Below are positions 53,307 through 62,663 of a stretch of DNA of 64,000 nucleotides, one piece after another (the stretch's first letter is position 1; each line of letters begins with the position of its first letter). Under the pieces are notes generated by a model. It did no database searches. It had not been told where the DNA came from and worked only from the letters and a program-made list of their open reading frames with translations. The stretch is taken from assembly GCF_020905335.1 (NCBI RefSeq), contig NZ_JAJJMN010000001.1, forward strand, positions 992,001 to 1,056,000, given 5' to 3'. Source of the DNA: Flavobacterium lipolyticum. Its GTDB lineage: Bacteria; Bacteroidota; Bacteroidia; Flavobacteriales; Flavobacteriaceae. Made by a program: the position numbers and the translations under genes.

Positions 53307-54191
53307 TTAATTTTTAGCGCTTCGCATCTTTCTTGCTAAAAGTGTATTTTTCAACAACATTGCAATGGTCATTGGTCCTACTCCACCAGGAACCGGTGTA
53401 ATAAATGATGATTTTTTACTTACTCCGTCGAAATCAACGTCACCTGTAATTACATAACCTTTTGGATGTGAAGCATCTTCTACTCTTGTAATTCCAACAT
53501 CAATTACTACTACCCCATCTTTCACCATGTCGGCTTTTAAGTAATTTGGCACTCCTAATGCCGTGATAATAATATCAGCACTTCTGGTATACTCCTCAAT
53601 GTTTTGGGTTCTGCTGTGCGTTAGCGTAACTGTAGAATCTCCCGGATTTCCTTTACGGCTCATTAAAAGACTCATTGGTCGGCCCACGATATGACTTCTG
53701 CCAATAACAACAGTATGTTTTCCTGCAGTTTCAATATTGTAACGCTCTAACAACTGCATGATTCCAAATGGTGTTGCAGGAATAAAGCTGTCCATCTCTA
53801 AAGCCATTTTTCCAAAATTCGCAGGATGAAAGCCGTCAACATCTTTGTCCGGATCGATAGCCATTAGAATTTTTTGTTCGCTAATGTGTTTTGGTAAAGG
53901 CAATTGTACAATAAATCCGTCCAGATTATCGTCTTCATTCAGTTCTTTAATTTTTGCCAGTAGTTCTGTTTCTGTAATTGTTTCGGGTAAACTCACCAAA
54001 GTCGAATCAAAGCCTATTTGCTGGCAAGATCTCACTTTACTTCCTACGTAAGTTAAACTTGCTCCATCCGTTCCCACGATTACTGCTGCCAAATGAGGTA
54101 CTTTCCCTCCGGCATCTTTTATCGATTGAACTTCGGCTGCAATTTCGTTTTTAATGTCTTCAGCTGTTTTTTTACCGTCTAGTAGTTGCAT
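53307..54191 (-). CDS. folD: bifunctional methylenetetrahydrofolate dehydrogenase/cyclohydrolase
   Basis: A 294-residue enzyme that interconverts 5,10-methylene-THF and 10-formyl-THF. The active-site tyrosine and lysine are in [12 protein letters not shown]. The blocks [12 protein letters not shown] and [14 protein letters not shown], the NADP motif [11 protein letters not shown], and the end block [15 protein letters not shown] are all present. Length is normal. A terminator follows, and ffh lies 130 bp upstream on the same strand. Confidence 0.97.
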   Translation of the reverse strand: MQLLDGKKTAEDIKNEIAAEVQSIKDAGGKVPHLAAVIVGTDGASLTYVGSKVRSCQQIGFDSTLVSLPETITETELLAKIKELNEDDNLDGFIVQLPLPKHISEQKILMAIDPDKDVDGFHPANFGKMALEMDSFIPATPFGIMQLLERYNIETAGKHTVVIGRSHIVGRPMSLLMSRKGNPGDSTVTLTHSRTQNIEEYTRSADIIITALGVPNYLKADMVKDGVVVIDVGITRVEDASHPKGYVITGDVDFDGVSKKSSFITPVPGGVGPMTIAMLLKNTLLARKMRSAKN

Positions 54192-54262
54192 TGTTTTATT
54201 TTAGTTTCTGATTTAAAATTTCCGGTTTCACGTTAAAAGCGAAACACCTATTTATATTAATC

Positions 54263-54318
54263 AAAAAAGTTTCAAGTTGTAGTTTCATAACCTGAAACCT
54301 TAAACTTGAAACTTTTTT
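54263..54318 (-). terminator. terminator of ffh
   Basis: A 16-bp perfect stem AAAAAAGTTTCAAGTT / AACTTGAAACTTTTTT (54263-54278 with 54303-54318) with a nested GTTTC/GAAAC stem in its loop lies 4 bp after the ffh stop. Confidence 0.85.
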
Positions 54319-54321
54319 ATT

Positions 54322-55674
54322 TTATCTCGGCATTCCGCCTGGCATTCCTTTCATTCCGCCCATCATCTTCATCAGATTTTTTCCGCCCGGACCCTGCATC
54401 ATCTTCATCATCTTGCTCATTTGGTCAAACTGCTTCATTAACTGATTTACCTGCTCGACTTTGGTTCCGGAACCTTTAGCGATTCTGGCTTTTCTTTTCA
54501 CGTCGATTATCGAAGGTTTACTTCTTTCTATCGGGGTCATCGAGTGGATGATCGCCTCAATATGTTTAAAAGCATCATCTTCTATCTCTACGTCTTTCAT
54601 GGCTTTTGAAGCTCCCGGTATCATTCCGACCAAGTCTTTCATGTTACCCATTTTCTTTACTTGCTGAATTTGCGTAAGGAAATCATCAAAACCAAATTCG
54701 TTTTTAGCGATTTTCTTTTGAAGTTTTCTGGCTTCTTCTTCATCAAATTGCTCCTGTGCTCTCTCTACAAGCGACACAACGTCACCCATACCTAAGATAC
54801 GCTCAGCCATACGATCCGGATAGAAAACATCAATTGCTTCCATCTTCTCCCCCGTACCTACAAATTTGATTGGCTTGTTTACAACCGATTTGATCGAAAT
54901 TGCAGCTCCCCCACGTGTATCACCATCTAATTTTGTTAAAATAACTCCATCAAAATTCAGAATATCATTGAAGGCTTTTGCCGTATTTACAGCGTCTTGT
55001 CCTGTCATAGAATCCACAACAAACAAGGTTTCCTGAGGCTGAATTGCTTTATGAACACGAGCAATTTCGTCCATCATTTCCTGATCTACTGCTAAACGAC
55101 CAGCTGTATCGACAATCACTACGTTAAAACCGTTAGCTTTTGCATGTTTGATTGCGTTTTGAGCAATTTCAACAGGGTTTTTATTTTCCGGCTCTGAATA
55201 AACCTCAACGCCTATTTGATCTCCCACAACATGTAACTGATTAATCGCCGCAGGACGGTAGATATCACACGCTACTAAAAGTGGTTTTTTATTTTTCTTT
55301 GTCTTTAAGAAATTGGCCAGTTTCCCTGAGAAGGTCGTTTTTCCCGATCCCTGAAGTCCTGACATTAAAATAACAGAAGGATTTCCGGAAAGATTAACAC
55401 CGGCAACATCACCACCCATCAATTCGGTTAGTTCGTCTTTCACTAACTTCACCAGTAATTGTCCCGGCTGAAGCGTTGTTAAAACGTCCTGACCAATTGC
55501 TTTTTCTTTTACTTTAGTGGTAAAATCTTTAGCAATTTTAAAGTTAACATCGGCATCAAGTAAGGCACGACGAACTTCTTTTAAAGTATCGGCAACGTTT
55601 ACTTCTGTAATTTTACCGTGTCCTTTTAATATATGGAAGGCTTTATCTAACTTATCACTTAAATTATCAAACAT
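54322..55674 (-). CDS. ffh: signal recognition particle protein Ffh
   Basis: A 450-residue SRP GTPase that targets nascent membrane proteins with 4.5S RNA and FtsY. The N domain (1-90) is followed by the G domain with GLQGSGKTTFSGKL (P-loop, about 108), DIYRPAAINQL, DTAGRL, TKLDGDTRGGAA and GTGEKMEAID. The M domain is methionine-rich and ends in a Met/Gly tail (KMMGGMKGMPGGM). The SRP RNA gene is not visible in the window. Confidence 0.98.
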   Translation of the reverse strand: MFDNLSDKLDKAFHILKGHGKITEVNVADTLKEVRRALLDADVNFKIAKDFTTKVKEKAIGQDVLTTLQPGQLLVKLVKDELTELMGGDVAGVNLSGNPSVILMSGLQGSGKTTFSGKLANFLKTKKNKKPLLVACDIYRPAAINQLHVVGDQIGVEVYSEPENKNPVEIAQNAIKHAKANGFNVVIVDTAGRLAVDQEMMDEIARVHKAIQPQETLFVVDSMTGQDAVNTAKAFNDILNFDGVILTKLDGDTRGGAAISIKSVVNKPIKFVGTGEKMEAIDVFYPDRMAERILGMGDVVSLVERAQEQFDEEEARKLQKKIAKNEFGFDDFLTQIQQVKKMGNMKDLVGMIPGASKAMKDVEIEDDAFKHIEAIIHSMTPIERSKPSIIDVKRKARIAKGSGTKVEQVNQLMKQFDQMSKMMKMMQGPGGKNLMKMMGGMKGMPGGMPR

Positions 55675-55849
55675 ACTTTTTTCTTTATTTGAAGTGCAAA
55701 GATAATCTAATTAGGCATTTCAGGCAATTTTTATTTAATCACATTTAAACTTGAAGTACGTTTTGATTTTACCGCAAAGAACGCAAAGTTTTACGAAAAG
55801 TTCGCTATGTTTTTTTTGCACGCAAAGACGCGAAGTCGCAATTTCTTTT

Positions 55850-56408
55850 CTCGCAGATCTAGCAGATATAGCTGATTTTTTTTCATACTTAATCTAAGAA
55901 CAAAGCAGCTGTCTAGTCTGCGAAAACAAAAAAGACGCAAAGTTTTTTTTTTACGAATCACACGAATTTTACGAATTTTCCAAACTAACTTTTTTAACTC
56001 TCGCAGATTTGACAGATATAGCTGATTTTTTTCATACTTAATCTAAGAACAAAGCAGCTGTCTAATCTGCGAAAACAAAAAAGACGCAAAGTTTTTTTGC
56101 CATGAATCACACGAATTTTACGAATTTCACGGATTTTTCAAACTAACTTTTTTAACTCTCGCAGATTTAGCGGATATAGCTGATTTTTTTCATGCTTAAT
56201 CTAAGAACAAAGCAGCTGTCTAATCTGCGAAAACAAAAAAGACGCAAAGTTTTTTTGCCACGAATCACACGAATTTCACGGATTTCACGGATTTTTCAAA
56301 CTAACTTTTTTAACTCTCGCAGATTTGGCAGATATAGCTGATTTTTTTCATACTTAATCTAAGAACAAAGCAGCTGTCTAGTCTGCGAGAACAAAAAAAG
56401 ACGCAAAG
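55850..56408. repeat. fourfold tandem repeat of 150-158 bp
   Basis: Copies start with CTCGCAGAT at 55850, 56000, 56158 and 56316 (steps 150, 158, 158); the fourth is shortened at its right end. Each copy contains GCAGATTTGACAGATATAGCTG and, further on, CAGCTGTCTAATCTGC, which together form an imperfect hairpin. Then come GACGCAAAGTTTTTTTGCCACGAATCACACGAATTT and a TTCAAACTAACTTTTTTAACT linker. Copies are more than about 90 percent alike by eye, the first being the most diverged. Confidence 0.9.
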
Positions 56409-56428
56409 AATAAAACCTTTGCGTCTTT
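56390..56428 (-). terminator. terminator of the MBOAT/SGNH operon
   Basis: A 12-bp perfect stem AAAGACGCAAAG / CTTTGCGTCTTT (56397-56408 with 56417-56428) is followed on the minus strand by further T. It uses the last copy of the fourfold repeat as one arm. Confidence 0.88.
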
Positions 56429-56455
56429 GTAACTTTGTCCCTTTGCACCTATTTT

Positions 56456-58141
56456 CTAAAACTGGAAGTAAATAAACGGTTGCGAACCGGCAACTGCTGT
56501 TGCATAAACGATCCAATACGTGAATCCCAGAATAATTGCTTTTCCGATCAGAGGTGTTTTATCAAAAACTAATTTCATTTTAGAGGTAATAGCTTCCGGC
56601 AAGACATGCCAAACGTATCCGAATAGCATCAATAAAAAGACATTTTTGTAACCTATTATGATTGCCTGCCAATGTTCCGGCTCAAAAGTCAACTGACCAA
56701 TATTATTGATAACCTGAAGTGCTGTTTCAAAATCTCTGGCACGGAAAAATATCCAACAAAAAACAACAAAATGAAAGGTAATGACGATTGAAAAGAATTT
56801 CCATAAAAATCCAGAACCTTTACCTTCTTTTTTGGGAGGAAAGAATTCCATGAAAATTTTATGAACGGCTAATGCCAATCCGTGTAAGGCTCCCCAAACA
56901 ATAAACTGTGCTCCGGCTCCATGCCACAACCCTCCTAACAACATCGTGGTAAACAAATTGAAATTGGTCACCAAGGTTTGGTTTTTCTTTTTTGAAAGTA
57001 AAAAGGTCAGACAGAAAAGCACTAATGCTCCAATTGCAATCCCTAGTGGAATGAAACTCTCGTTTATGTTTGAAATTCCCCAAAGCAATAATCCAAAGAA
57101 GAATAAACTTGGGAATAAAAACCCTGCGAATGTTCCTTCACGATTTCCACCGATCGAGATATACAAAAAGTCTTTCAGCCAGGTGGATAGTGAAATATGC
57201 CATCTTCTCCAGAAATCAGTTATAGAGGTTGACTTATAAGGCGTTCTAAAGTTCGCCGGAAGTTTAAATCCTAATAGCAAAGCGATTCCGATTGCCATAT
57301 CTGAATATCCTGAAAAATCGCAGTAAATCTGAATCGCATACCCATAAGACGCCATTAAATTTTCAAACGAGGTATAATTCATCGGGGTATCAAAAACACG
57401 ATCAACGAAATTTATAGAGATGTAATTCGAAATTACCGTTTTCTTAATCAATCCACCTATAATCAAAAACAAAGCGTTGTTTACATCTTCTCTGGTCAGG
57501 TTTAATTTCTGATAAATCTGAGGTAAAAAATCCTTTGCTCTAACGATTGGTCCTGCCACCAACTGAGGGAAGAATGAAACGAAGAACAGATATTCGATAT
57601 AATTTTTGGTTGGTTTAATTTCTTCACGGTAGATTTCGATAATATAACTCATCGACTGGAAGGTATAGAATGAAATTCCAACCGGCAGAAAAATATCGTG
57701 CAGTTCATAATTTCCATGAAACATATCATTGAAAGTAACAATCATGAAGTTCATGTATTTGAAATACCCCAACAATCCCAGATTCAGGATTACACTGATC
57801 ACCAGATAAATTTTCTTTGTACTGTCTTTTGCTTCTCTGTAAATAATCTGACTCAGACCGTAATCAACAACAGACGAAAGTAACAAGAGTAAAAAGTAAA
57901 TCCCGCTTGACTTGTAATAAAAGAAAAGCGAAAAGAGGATAACGTATGTTAATCTCAAATAAAATGTTTTGCGTAAAAAGGCATACACAAAATAAAAAAC
58001 CAGAAATAATCCCAGGAACAAACCGGTATTAAACAGTAATTTTTCTTCAGGATTGTATATAAACCAACTTTGAACCTGCTCCGGAGTAATCGCTCCAAAA
58101 TTCTGAATGAACCAATTATTTATGCTATCTATTGTAATCAA
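56456..58141 (-). CDS. MBOAT-family O-acyltransferase (AlgI/PatA/DltB-like)
   Basis: A 561-residue polytopic membrane enzyme that moves acyl groups, usually acetyl, across the inner membrane for O-acylation of an extracytoplasmic polymer. About eleven helices are predicted. Signature blocks are PVGISFYTFQSMSYIIEIYR, CDFSGYSDMAIGIALLLGF, FWRRWHISLSTWLKDFLYI and the catalytic-histidine region LLGGLWHGAGAQFIVWG. The start is TTG at 58141, 1 bp after the preceding stop. It is the last gene of an operon with two SGNH proteins, which probably receive the acyl group. Confidence 0.93.
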   Translation of the reverse strand: MITIDSINNWFIQNFGAITPEQVQSWFIYNPEEKLLFNTGLFLGLFLVFYFVYAFLRKTFYLRLTYVILFSLFFYYKSSGIYFLLLLLSSVVDYGLSQIIYREAKDSTKKIYLVISVILNLGLLGYFKYMNFMIVTFNDMFHGNYELHDIFLPVGISFYTFQSMSYIIEIYREEIKPTKNYIEYLFFVSFFPQLVAGPIVRAKDFLPQIYQKLNLTREDVNNALFLIIGGLIKKTVISNYISINFVDRVFDTPMNYTSFENLMASYGYAIQIYCDFSGYSDMAIGIALLLGFKLPANFRTPYKSTSITDFWRRWHISLSTWLKDFLYISIGGNREGTFAGFLFPSLFFFGLLLWGISNINESFIPLGIAIGALVLFCLTFLLSKKKNQTLVTNFNLFTTMLLGGLWHGAGAQFIVWGALHGLALAVHKIFMEFFPPKKEGKGSGFLWKFFSIVITFHFVVFCWIFFRARDFETALQVINNIGQLTFEPEHWQAIIIGYKNVFLLMLFGYVWHVLPEAITSKMKLVFDKTPLIGKAIILGFTYWIVYATAVAGSQPFIYFQF

Positions 58142-58142
58142 C

Positions 58143-59564
58143 TTAATTCTTTAATTTAAAATTATCGTATGCTTTTAAAAATGCTTCTGCAAACAAGTCC
58201 CCTTGTTTTTCATATCCTTTTTTAGAATAATGAACCCAATCCGGGCCAATTAATCCCGAAGACTTTAAACCTCGGATTCCTTCCATCGCTCCCAATTCAT
58301 CGTATAAATCCCAAACTGCAAAACCATCTGTCTTTGCTATTTCAATAATACTTTTTGCGTAATCGCGAATATAAACATTAGGTCTTCTTGCTTTGAGTAA
58401 TGAAGGAGGCGGAGTCATCACAAGGATAGAAACCGTACGATTGTGTTCTTTTACATTTTTTATAAAATCTCGCAATTCCTTTATATATGCCGAAGCTTCC
58501 ATATGATCGTAGCTTTCATTTGTTCCCAACGAAAGAACTATAAGGTCGCTATGCAATGCTTTTAGCTGTTCAAAAAATAACGGATACTTATTATAATCTG
58601 AAAACTTGGCTCCATTTACCCCAATGCTGCTGTAAATTAAACCGGGTGTATCTCTTTCTAAAACGATCCCGCTCAATTCGTACTTTGAAGCTTCTTTATT
58701 GGGAAGTAGAAAAATACGACTCAACGTTTTTTCAGAGTTGTAATAATGAGTAAACGAATCCGATTCCAAATTTAAAGGAACAAATTCTGAACTCGTAATA
58801 TTTCTGGGTTTAGTCTCGTTTGTTCGGATTTTAAGCGTTCTTCCCGCGCGAATGTTATTCGATTTCAGACGATTGTCTTTTCTAATATCGGCTACCGAAA
58901 CATTGTATTTGTCAGCAATTGTCGAGATCGCTTCTCCTTTTTTGATCTTGTGCGTAATTACTTTTCGCTCTGTAGACTGAATTGTTTTGGTTTGAGAGGA
59001 TATCGCTAAATCAAACATGTTCTGATTTTGAGGCGTAATAATTTTGATGGTATTGAAATTATACGCAGCATCTTTAACATTCAATTCAACAGCGAAACCG
59101 CCATTGTCTCTCCAAAGTGCAATTCCGCTTAAACCAACAGGAACATTTTTGACAGGATGAATGTTTCGGTAACTTTCCCAGCCTCTGTTGGAACGAAACC
59201 GCTCGTTATAAGAACCGTTTGTTTTCGCCAGCTGATACGGAAAAACTAACCCGCGGCCGCCATTACCAAACTTTTGCTGCAGTTTTTTTCTAATCTCATT
59301 GGTCATCAAATCACTCTGAATGTGCGAATCTCCCACATGTACCATATTGATTTTCTGACTATTTTGACTTTCGTTCGACTTCAATTTCAAAAAAAACGGC
59401 ACTAAGACTTCTGCATTATAAATCCTGTCTCCTGAAAAAGAATCAACAGCGGCTGTATCGGCTTTATGCATCATATTTTTTGTAATTGGATTTAAATCTG
59501 TCTTTGGTGTTTTATCGTTTGTTGAGAAAAAAAGACAACAAAAGAAGATAATTAATCTATTCAT
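58143..59564 (-). CDS. SGNH/GDSL hydrolase-like protein with LysM domain
   Basis: A 473-residue exported protein with a short N-terminal hydrophobic segment. The SGNH serine block is HVGDSHIQSD (about residue 75-85), a later block is LSLGTNESYDH, and the Asp/His block near the end is GPDWVHYSKKGYEKQGD. A LysM domain (about 203-250, THKIKKGEAISTIADKYNVSVADI) is inserted in the middle, so the protein probably binds peptidoglycan. It overlaps the upstream SGNH gene by 8 bp. With the MBOAT protein it could O-acetylate or de-O-acetylate a wall polymer. Confidence 0.9.
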   Translation of the reverse strand: MNRLIIFFCCLFFSTNDKTPKTDLNPITKNMMHKADTAAVDSFSGDRIYNAEVLVPFFLKLKSNESQNSQKINMVHVGDSHIQSDLMTNEIRKKLQQKFGNGGRGLVFPYQLAKTNGSYNERFRSNRGWESYRNIHPVKNVPVGLSGIALWRDNGGFAVELNVKDAAYNFNTIKIITPQNQNMFDLAISSQTKTIQSTERKVITHKIKKGEAISTIADKYNVSVADIRKDNRLKSNNIRAGRTLKIRTNETKPRNITSSEFVPLNLESDSFTHYYNSEKTLSRIFLLPNKEASKYELSGIVLERDTPGLIYSSIGVNGAKFSDYNKYPLFFEQLKALHSDLIVLSLGTNESYDHMEASAYIKELRDFIKNVKEHNRTVSILVMTPPPSLLKARRPNVYIRDYAKSIIEIAKTDGFAVWDLYDELGAMEGIRGLKSSGLIGPDWVHYSKKGYEKQGDLFAEAFLKAYDNFKLKN

Positions 59565-61041
59565 TTACGCTATCTGTTTTTACCGCTACGGAATCTGTAT
59601 TGGTCTTCCTGGCTGCTTTCCGTTTGTTGGTATCCGCCTCTCTGTTTACCCGTAATACTTTATATTGCTCGTAACCTTTGTTCAATTGATCGTATACTAA
59701 TTTACCAATAGCTTTTGCCCCACGCTGGTTAAAGTGTGTATAATCTTTATTGGCTCTGGCCGGAGATTCGTCTACCCATTTCACCATTGATCCGTCACCT
59801 CCCATTAAGGTGTACAAATTCACAAATCCGGATTCGGTTTCAAGTGCGTATCTTTTTTGAGCTCTCATTAATGGAACAACGGCTGAATCAGTTTTCATTT
59901 CTAAATCGTATTTCGTTGATTTATCGGCTGTCGAAATGATCAGGATCGAAACTCCCGGAAAAGATTCTTTAATTTTATTCACCGCTTTGGTCATACCTCT
60001 TTGATACCAATTGTAATTTTTGGTTCCATAATTTAAAACGTTGGTTCCGTAATGCAGAATAACCAAATCGTATTTTAAACTGTTATTGAACCCCTGCATC
60101 ACATTCGCATTAAAAGTAGAAATCGGCAAACCTGAATTCCCTCTTTGTGAGAAGTTGTCTACATGAACCCCGTTTCCGTTATCAAAATTAAACCCATAGA
60201 TTGGAATGGAATCGGCATGAATAAAATTGGCTTTGAATCCTTTTATGCTTCCTGAAGTTACTTTTAGAGTATTGATCAGATTGTTTGGCACAAGGCTTTT
60301 TCGCAAGGTATCTTTTCCGATAATGAAATTCACATTTCCTTTTTTAGTTCCTCTTCCGTAATACAAAGTCGGACTATCTAAAGTTGTTGCGTGTTTGTTT
60401 AAACCTGCTTCGTACTGAACCCAGGTCGTATTTGATTTATCATTGGCAAAAAACACGTGTCCGTTTACACCAAAAGGGCTCGTTGGACGTTTTACGTTTA
60501 AGTACGATTGCATTTTCCAGTTTTTGGAAGCCGAAGATTTTACAGAACCACGTGATGCTGCAGATTCTGAATTGATCGACACAAAACCAACTCCGCTTCC
60601 GCCAAAACGTTCCTGGTAATTGGCGCGGACATCCTGTACAATTAAATCACCATCGGTCATGGAATCTCCATAATAGGCAATTCTGACTTTGGATTGCGGA
60701 TTATTCTCCAGCTGGTATAATTTTTCGTAAAAAGAAATCAGGTATTGGTATCCTTTGTAGTTATCGAAAGTTTCAGATGGAAATTCGATTCCTTCCGAAG
60801 CATCGAAAACAATCTTTTCCCTCATTTCATTTTTCTCCTCTTCGGTCAGACTGTCTCCATTCTGCTCCAGAGAATCATTTGCGACTGACTCTAAAAGCAG
60901 ACTATCAATTAGTACGTTTTTAGAATCTACTTTACTATCCGAAAAGATCTTGTCGGGCAAGACTTGCTTAAATCCGATGAAAGCTATAAATGCCAGTGCC
61001 ACAATGGCAAAAGACTGAAAAAAATAAGATTTTGTATTCAC
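59557..61041 (-). CDS. membrane-anchored SGNH/GDSL hydrolase-like protein
   Basis: A 494-residue protein with one N-terminal membrane helix (about 7-26) and a periplasmic SGNH domain. The serine block is YYGDSMTDGDLIVQD, the Asn block is LHYGTNVLNYG, and the catalytic Asp/His pair is probably in KDYTHFNQRGAKAIG. The C-terminal 30 residues are Lys/Thr-rich. The start is GTG at 61041, since no ATG precedes the membrane helix. It heads the operon, overlapping the next gene by 8 bp. The three-gene set resembles alginate or peptidoglycan O-acetylation modules (AlgI with AlgJ/X; PatA with PatB). Confidence 0.88.
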   Translation of the reverse strand: MNTKSYFFQSFAIVALAFIAFIGFKQVLPDKIFSDSKVDSKNVLIDSLLLESVANDSLEQNGDSLTEEEKNEMREKIVFDASEGIEFPSETFDNYKGYQYLISFYEKLYQLENNPQSKVRIAYYGDSMTDGDLIVQDVRANYQERFGGSGVGFVSINSESAASRGSVKSSASKNWKMQSYLNVKRPTSPFGVNGHVFFANDKSNTTWVQYEAGLNKHATTLDSPTLYYGRGTKKGNVNFIIGKDTLRKSLVPNNLINTLKVTSGSIKGFKANFIHADSIPIYGFNFDNGNGVHVDNFSQRGNSGLPISTFNANVMQGFNNSLKYDLVILHYGTNVLNYGTKNYNWYQRGMTKAVNKIKESFPGVSILIISTADKSTKYDLEMKTDSAVVPLMRAQKRYALETESGFVNLYTLMGGDGSMVKWVDESPARANKDYTHFNQRGAKAIGKLVYDQLNKGYEQYKVLRVNREADTNKRKAARKTNTDSVAVKTDSVNE

Positions 61042-61175
61042 TCGTAATAATAAATTTGAAGAAAGGATTTACTAAAAATTTGATTTCAAAATTCCTGTTA
61101 ATTCCTTATAAAAAATACCCGCAAAGATAGAATTAAACAATTAATTTCTAGGTTCTTTTTAACATTAAAATAATA

Positions 61176-61208
61176 CAAAAAAAAGAGGCTGAACGAATCC
61201 AGCCTCTT
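61176..61208 (-). terminator. intrinsic terminator
   Basis: A 9-bp stem AAGAGGCTG / CAGCCTCTT (61183-61191 with 61200-61208) with an eight-base loop precedes a T-run on the minus strand. It ends the transcript of the T9SS cargo gene 82 bp past its stop. Confidence 0.88.
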
Positions 61209-61290
61209 GATCAAAAAAAAATAAAAAAAACAAAGTTAATGATTAACTAAATTTTGAAAATATACTGAGCATAATTTGCTCCTTGCCTAT

Positions 61291-62586
61291 TTATTGAACT
61301 ATAATTTTACCCGTTTTCACTTCTTTGCTCCCTGAACGAATCTTATAGAAGTAAATTCCTTTCGCATAACCGGAAGGAATATTCCAGCTTACCACCTGAT
61401 TAGGCGTTACCGTTCCTTTAAAAACGGATCTTTCGTTTCTTGTGCTTTCAGAGTAAACTACGATTTCTATTTCTTTGTTAGTCGAGAAATTTGTTGCAAA
61501 ATTTACAACTTCGGTTGTTGGGTTTGGGTAGATTAACAACGAATCTTCTTCTGATTGAGCCTTTAAAGCTTGTTGTTGTAATTGAGAGGTACCATACAAT
61601 CTTATCTTATTACTATTCGAGCTATGTGAACTATTTACAGATTGAACAGTTCTTAATATGAATGCAGTATGATCATTCTGTAAAATACTTATTGCACGCC
61701 AATATGGTGTCAAATCCAAATCCTTTGTCGTTTCATCAAATATAATTGGATCTTCTTGGCTTCCCAAAAACCATGAATACTTATAATCGCCAAATGCTCC
61801 AGTTGGCTGACTCCCTGTTATTGTAGTGCCACTTATTGATATGATATTATTTTCTATAGCAGGAACGTGAGGTAAAGTTATGGTCACTACATTACTTATA
61901 GGTACATTCATGGTACTACTTGTTTTTTTTGCACTTCTTCTGTACTGAGTTGTCTCTAAAAGAATGCCAGGTAAAATGAAATCCTTTGTTTCTCCTGGAA
62001 TCGGCATCCAAACTCCATTAATGTTTTTTTTATCCCATTGATACTCATATCCTAATGACACAAAAGTACCCCCGATTAAAGGAGCTGTGCTCCCCCTATC
62101 AATACTTAAATCCGAAATTATTGTATTCTTGTAATTATGAAAAATTGTAATTTGATTATCAAACGTTGGATTTGTAGGATTGGTAACTGTTGCCTTGTAA
62201 TTTACGGTAATCTTAATCATATCAGCTTCATTCTGAAAACAACTCCCATTAGTTGAAAATTTATAAATAACCTGAGTATCAGAACTCACAGTCTTTTTAA
62301 ATTTAAAAACAATGTTTGTTTCGTTCTGATAGTAATTCATTATGCTTCCTTTCGAATAGCTAACTAACTGAAAACCATCCGTATTGCCACAGGACATGGT
62401 TTCAAGAAAAATAGGAGTACTCTCAGTACTACCATAAAATTTTACCAGAATACTTGCTGTACCTTCAACTCCTGAGGCGACATCGATGGATTTTGTTTTA
62501 GAATCGTACTTTACACTACCTTGACAGAACGCTAATTGTATAAAAAAGAGCATCAAAAACAAAAAACTTAAAGTAATTTTTTTCAT
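61291..62586 (-). CDS. secreted T9SS cargo protein of unknown function
   Basis: A 431-residue secreted protein. Residues 1-22 form a signal peptide (LSFLFLMLFFIQLAFCQGS). The body consists of Ig-like or adhesin-like beta segments, for example YKFSTNGSCFQNEADMIKITVNY and an SPRB-like YEYQWDKKNINGVWMPIPG stretch. The C-terminal 80 residues are a type A T9SS sorting domain starting with IYPNPTTEV and ending in TGKIIVQ. No catalytic motif was found. It lies between two terminators, so it is monocistronic, but the HmuY-like gene just upstream may be functionally linked. Confidence 0.88.
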   Translation of the reverse strand: MKKITLSFLFLMLFFIQLAFCQGSVKYDSKTKSIDVASGVEGTASILVKFYGSTESTPIFLETMSCGNTDGFQLVSYSKGSIMNYYQNETNIVFKFKKTVSSDTQVIYKFSTNGSCFQNEADMIKITVNYKATVTNPTNPTFDNQITIFHNYKNTIISDLSIDRGSTAPLIGGTFVSLGYEYQWDKKNINGVWMPIPGETKDFILPGILLETTQYRRSAKKTSSTMNVPISNVVTITLPHVPAIENNIISISGTTITGSQPTGAFGDYKYSWFLGSQEDPIIFDETTKDLDLTPYWRAISILQNDHTAFILRTVQSVNSSHSSNSNKIRLYGTSQLQQQALKAQSEEDSLLIYPNPTTEVVNFATNFSTNKEIEIVVYSESTRNERSVFKGTVTPNQVVSWNIPSGYAKGIYFYKIRSGSKEVKTGKIIVQ

Positions 62587-62606
62587 GTTAAATTAAATAA
62601 AAGATT

Positions 62607-62650
62607 AAAAAATAACCCCGAACCAACTAAATTTAGCTAGTTCGGGGTTA
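62607..62650 (-). terminator. intrinsic terminator of the HmuY-like gene
   Basis: An 11-bp stem TAACCCCGAAC / GTTCGGGGTTA (62613-62623 with 62640-62650) with a palindromic loop precedes six T on the minus strand. Confidence 0.92.
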
Positions 62651-62663
62651 CTACATTATAGTA

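Larger units (their letters stand above)
55675..56455. other. 781-bp intergenic region upstream of ffh
   Basis: No gene is supported. The ffh promoter should be in about 55675-55760. The rest is repeats: AACGCAAAG/GTTCGC words at 55773-55840, a fourfold long repeat at 55850-56408, and the MBOAT operon terminator at 56391-56428. A leftward frame at 56310-56516 lies within repeat DNA and overlaps the MBOAT gene end, so I reject it as a gene. Confidence 0.8.

Noticed and set aside
55850..56408. CRISPR or a coding repeat
   Set aside because: The period of 150-158 bp, lack of unique spacers and stop codons in the open frames argue for a simple tandem repeat.
56310..56516. A 68-codon leftward gene
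   Set aside because: It lies in repeat DNA, overlaps the end of the MBOAT gene, and shares its sequence with the neighbouring repeat copies.
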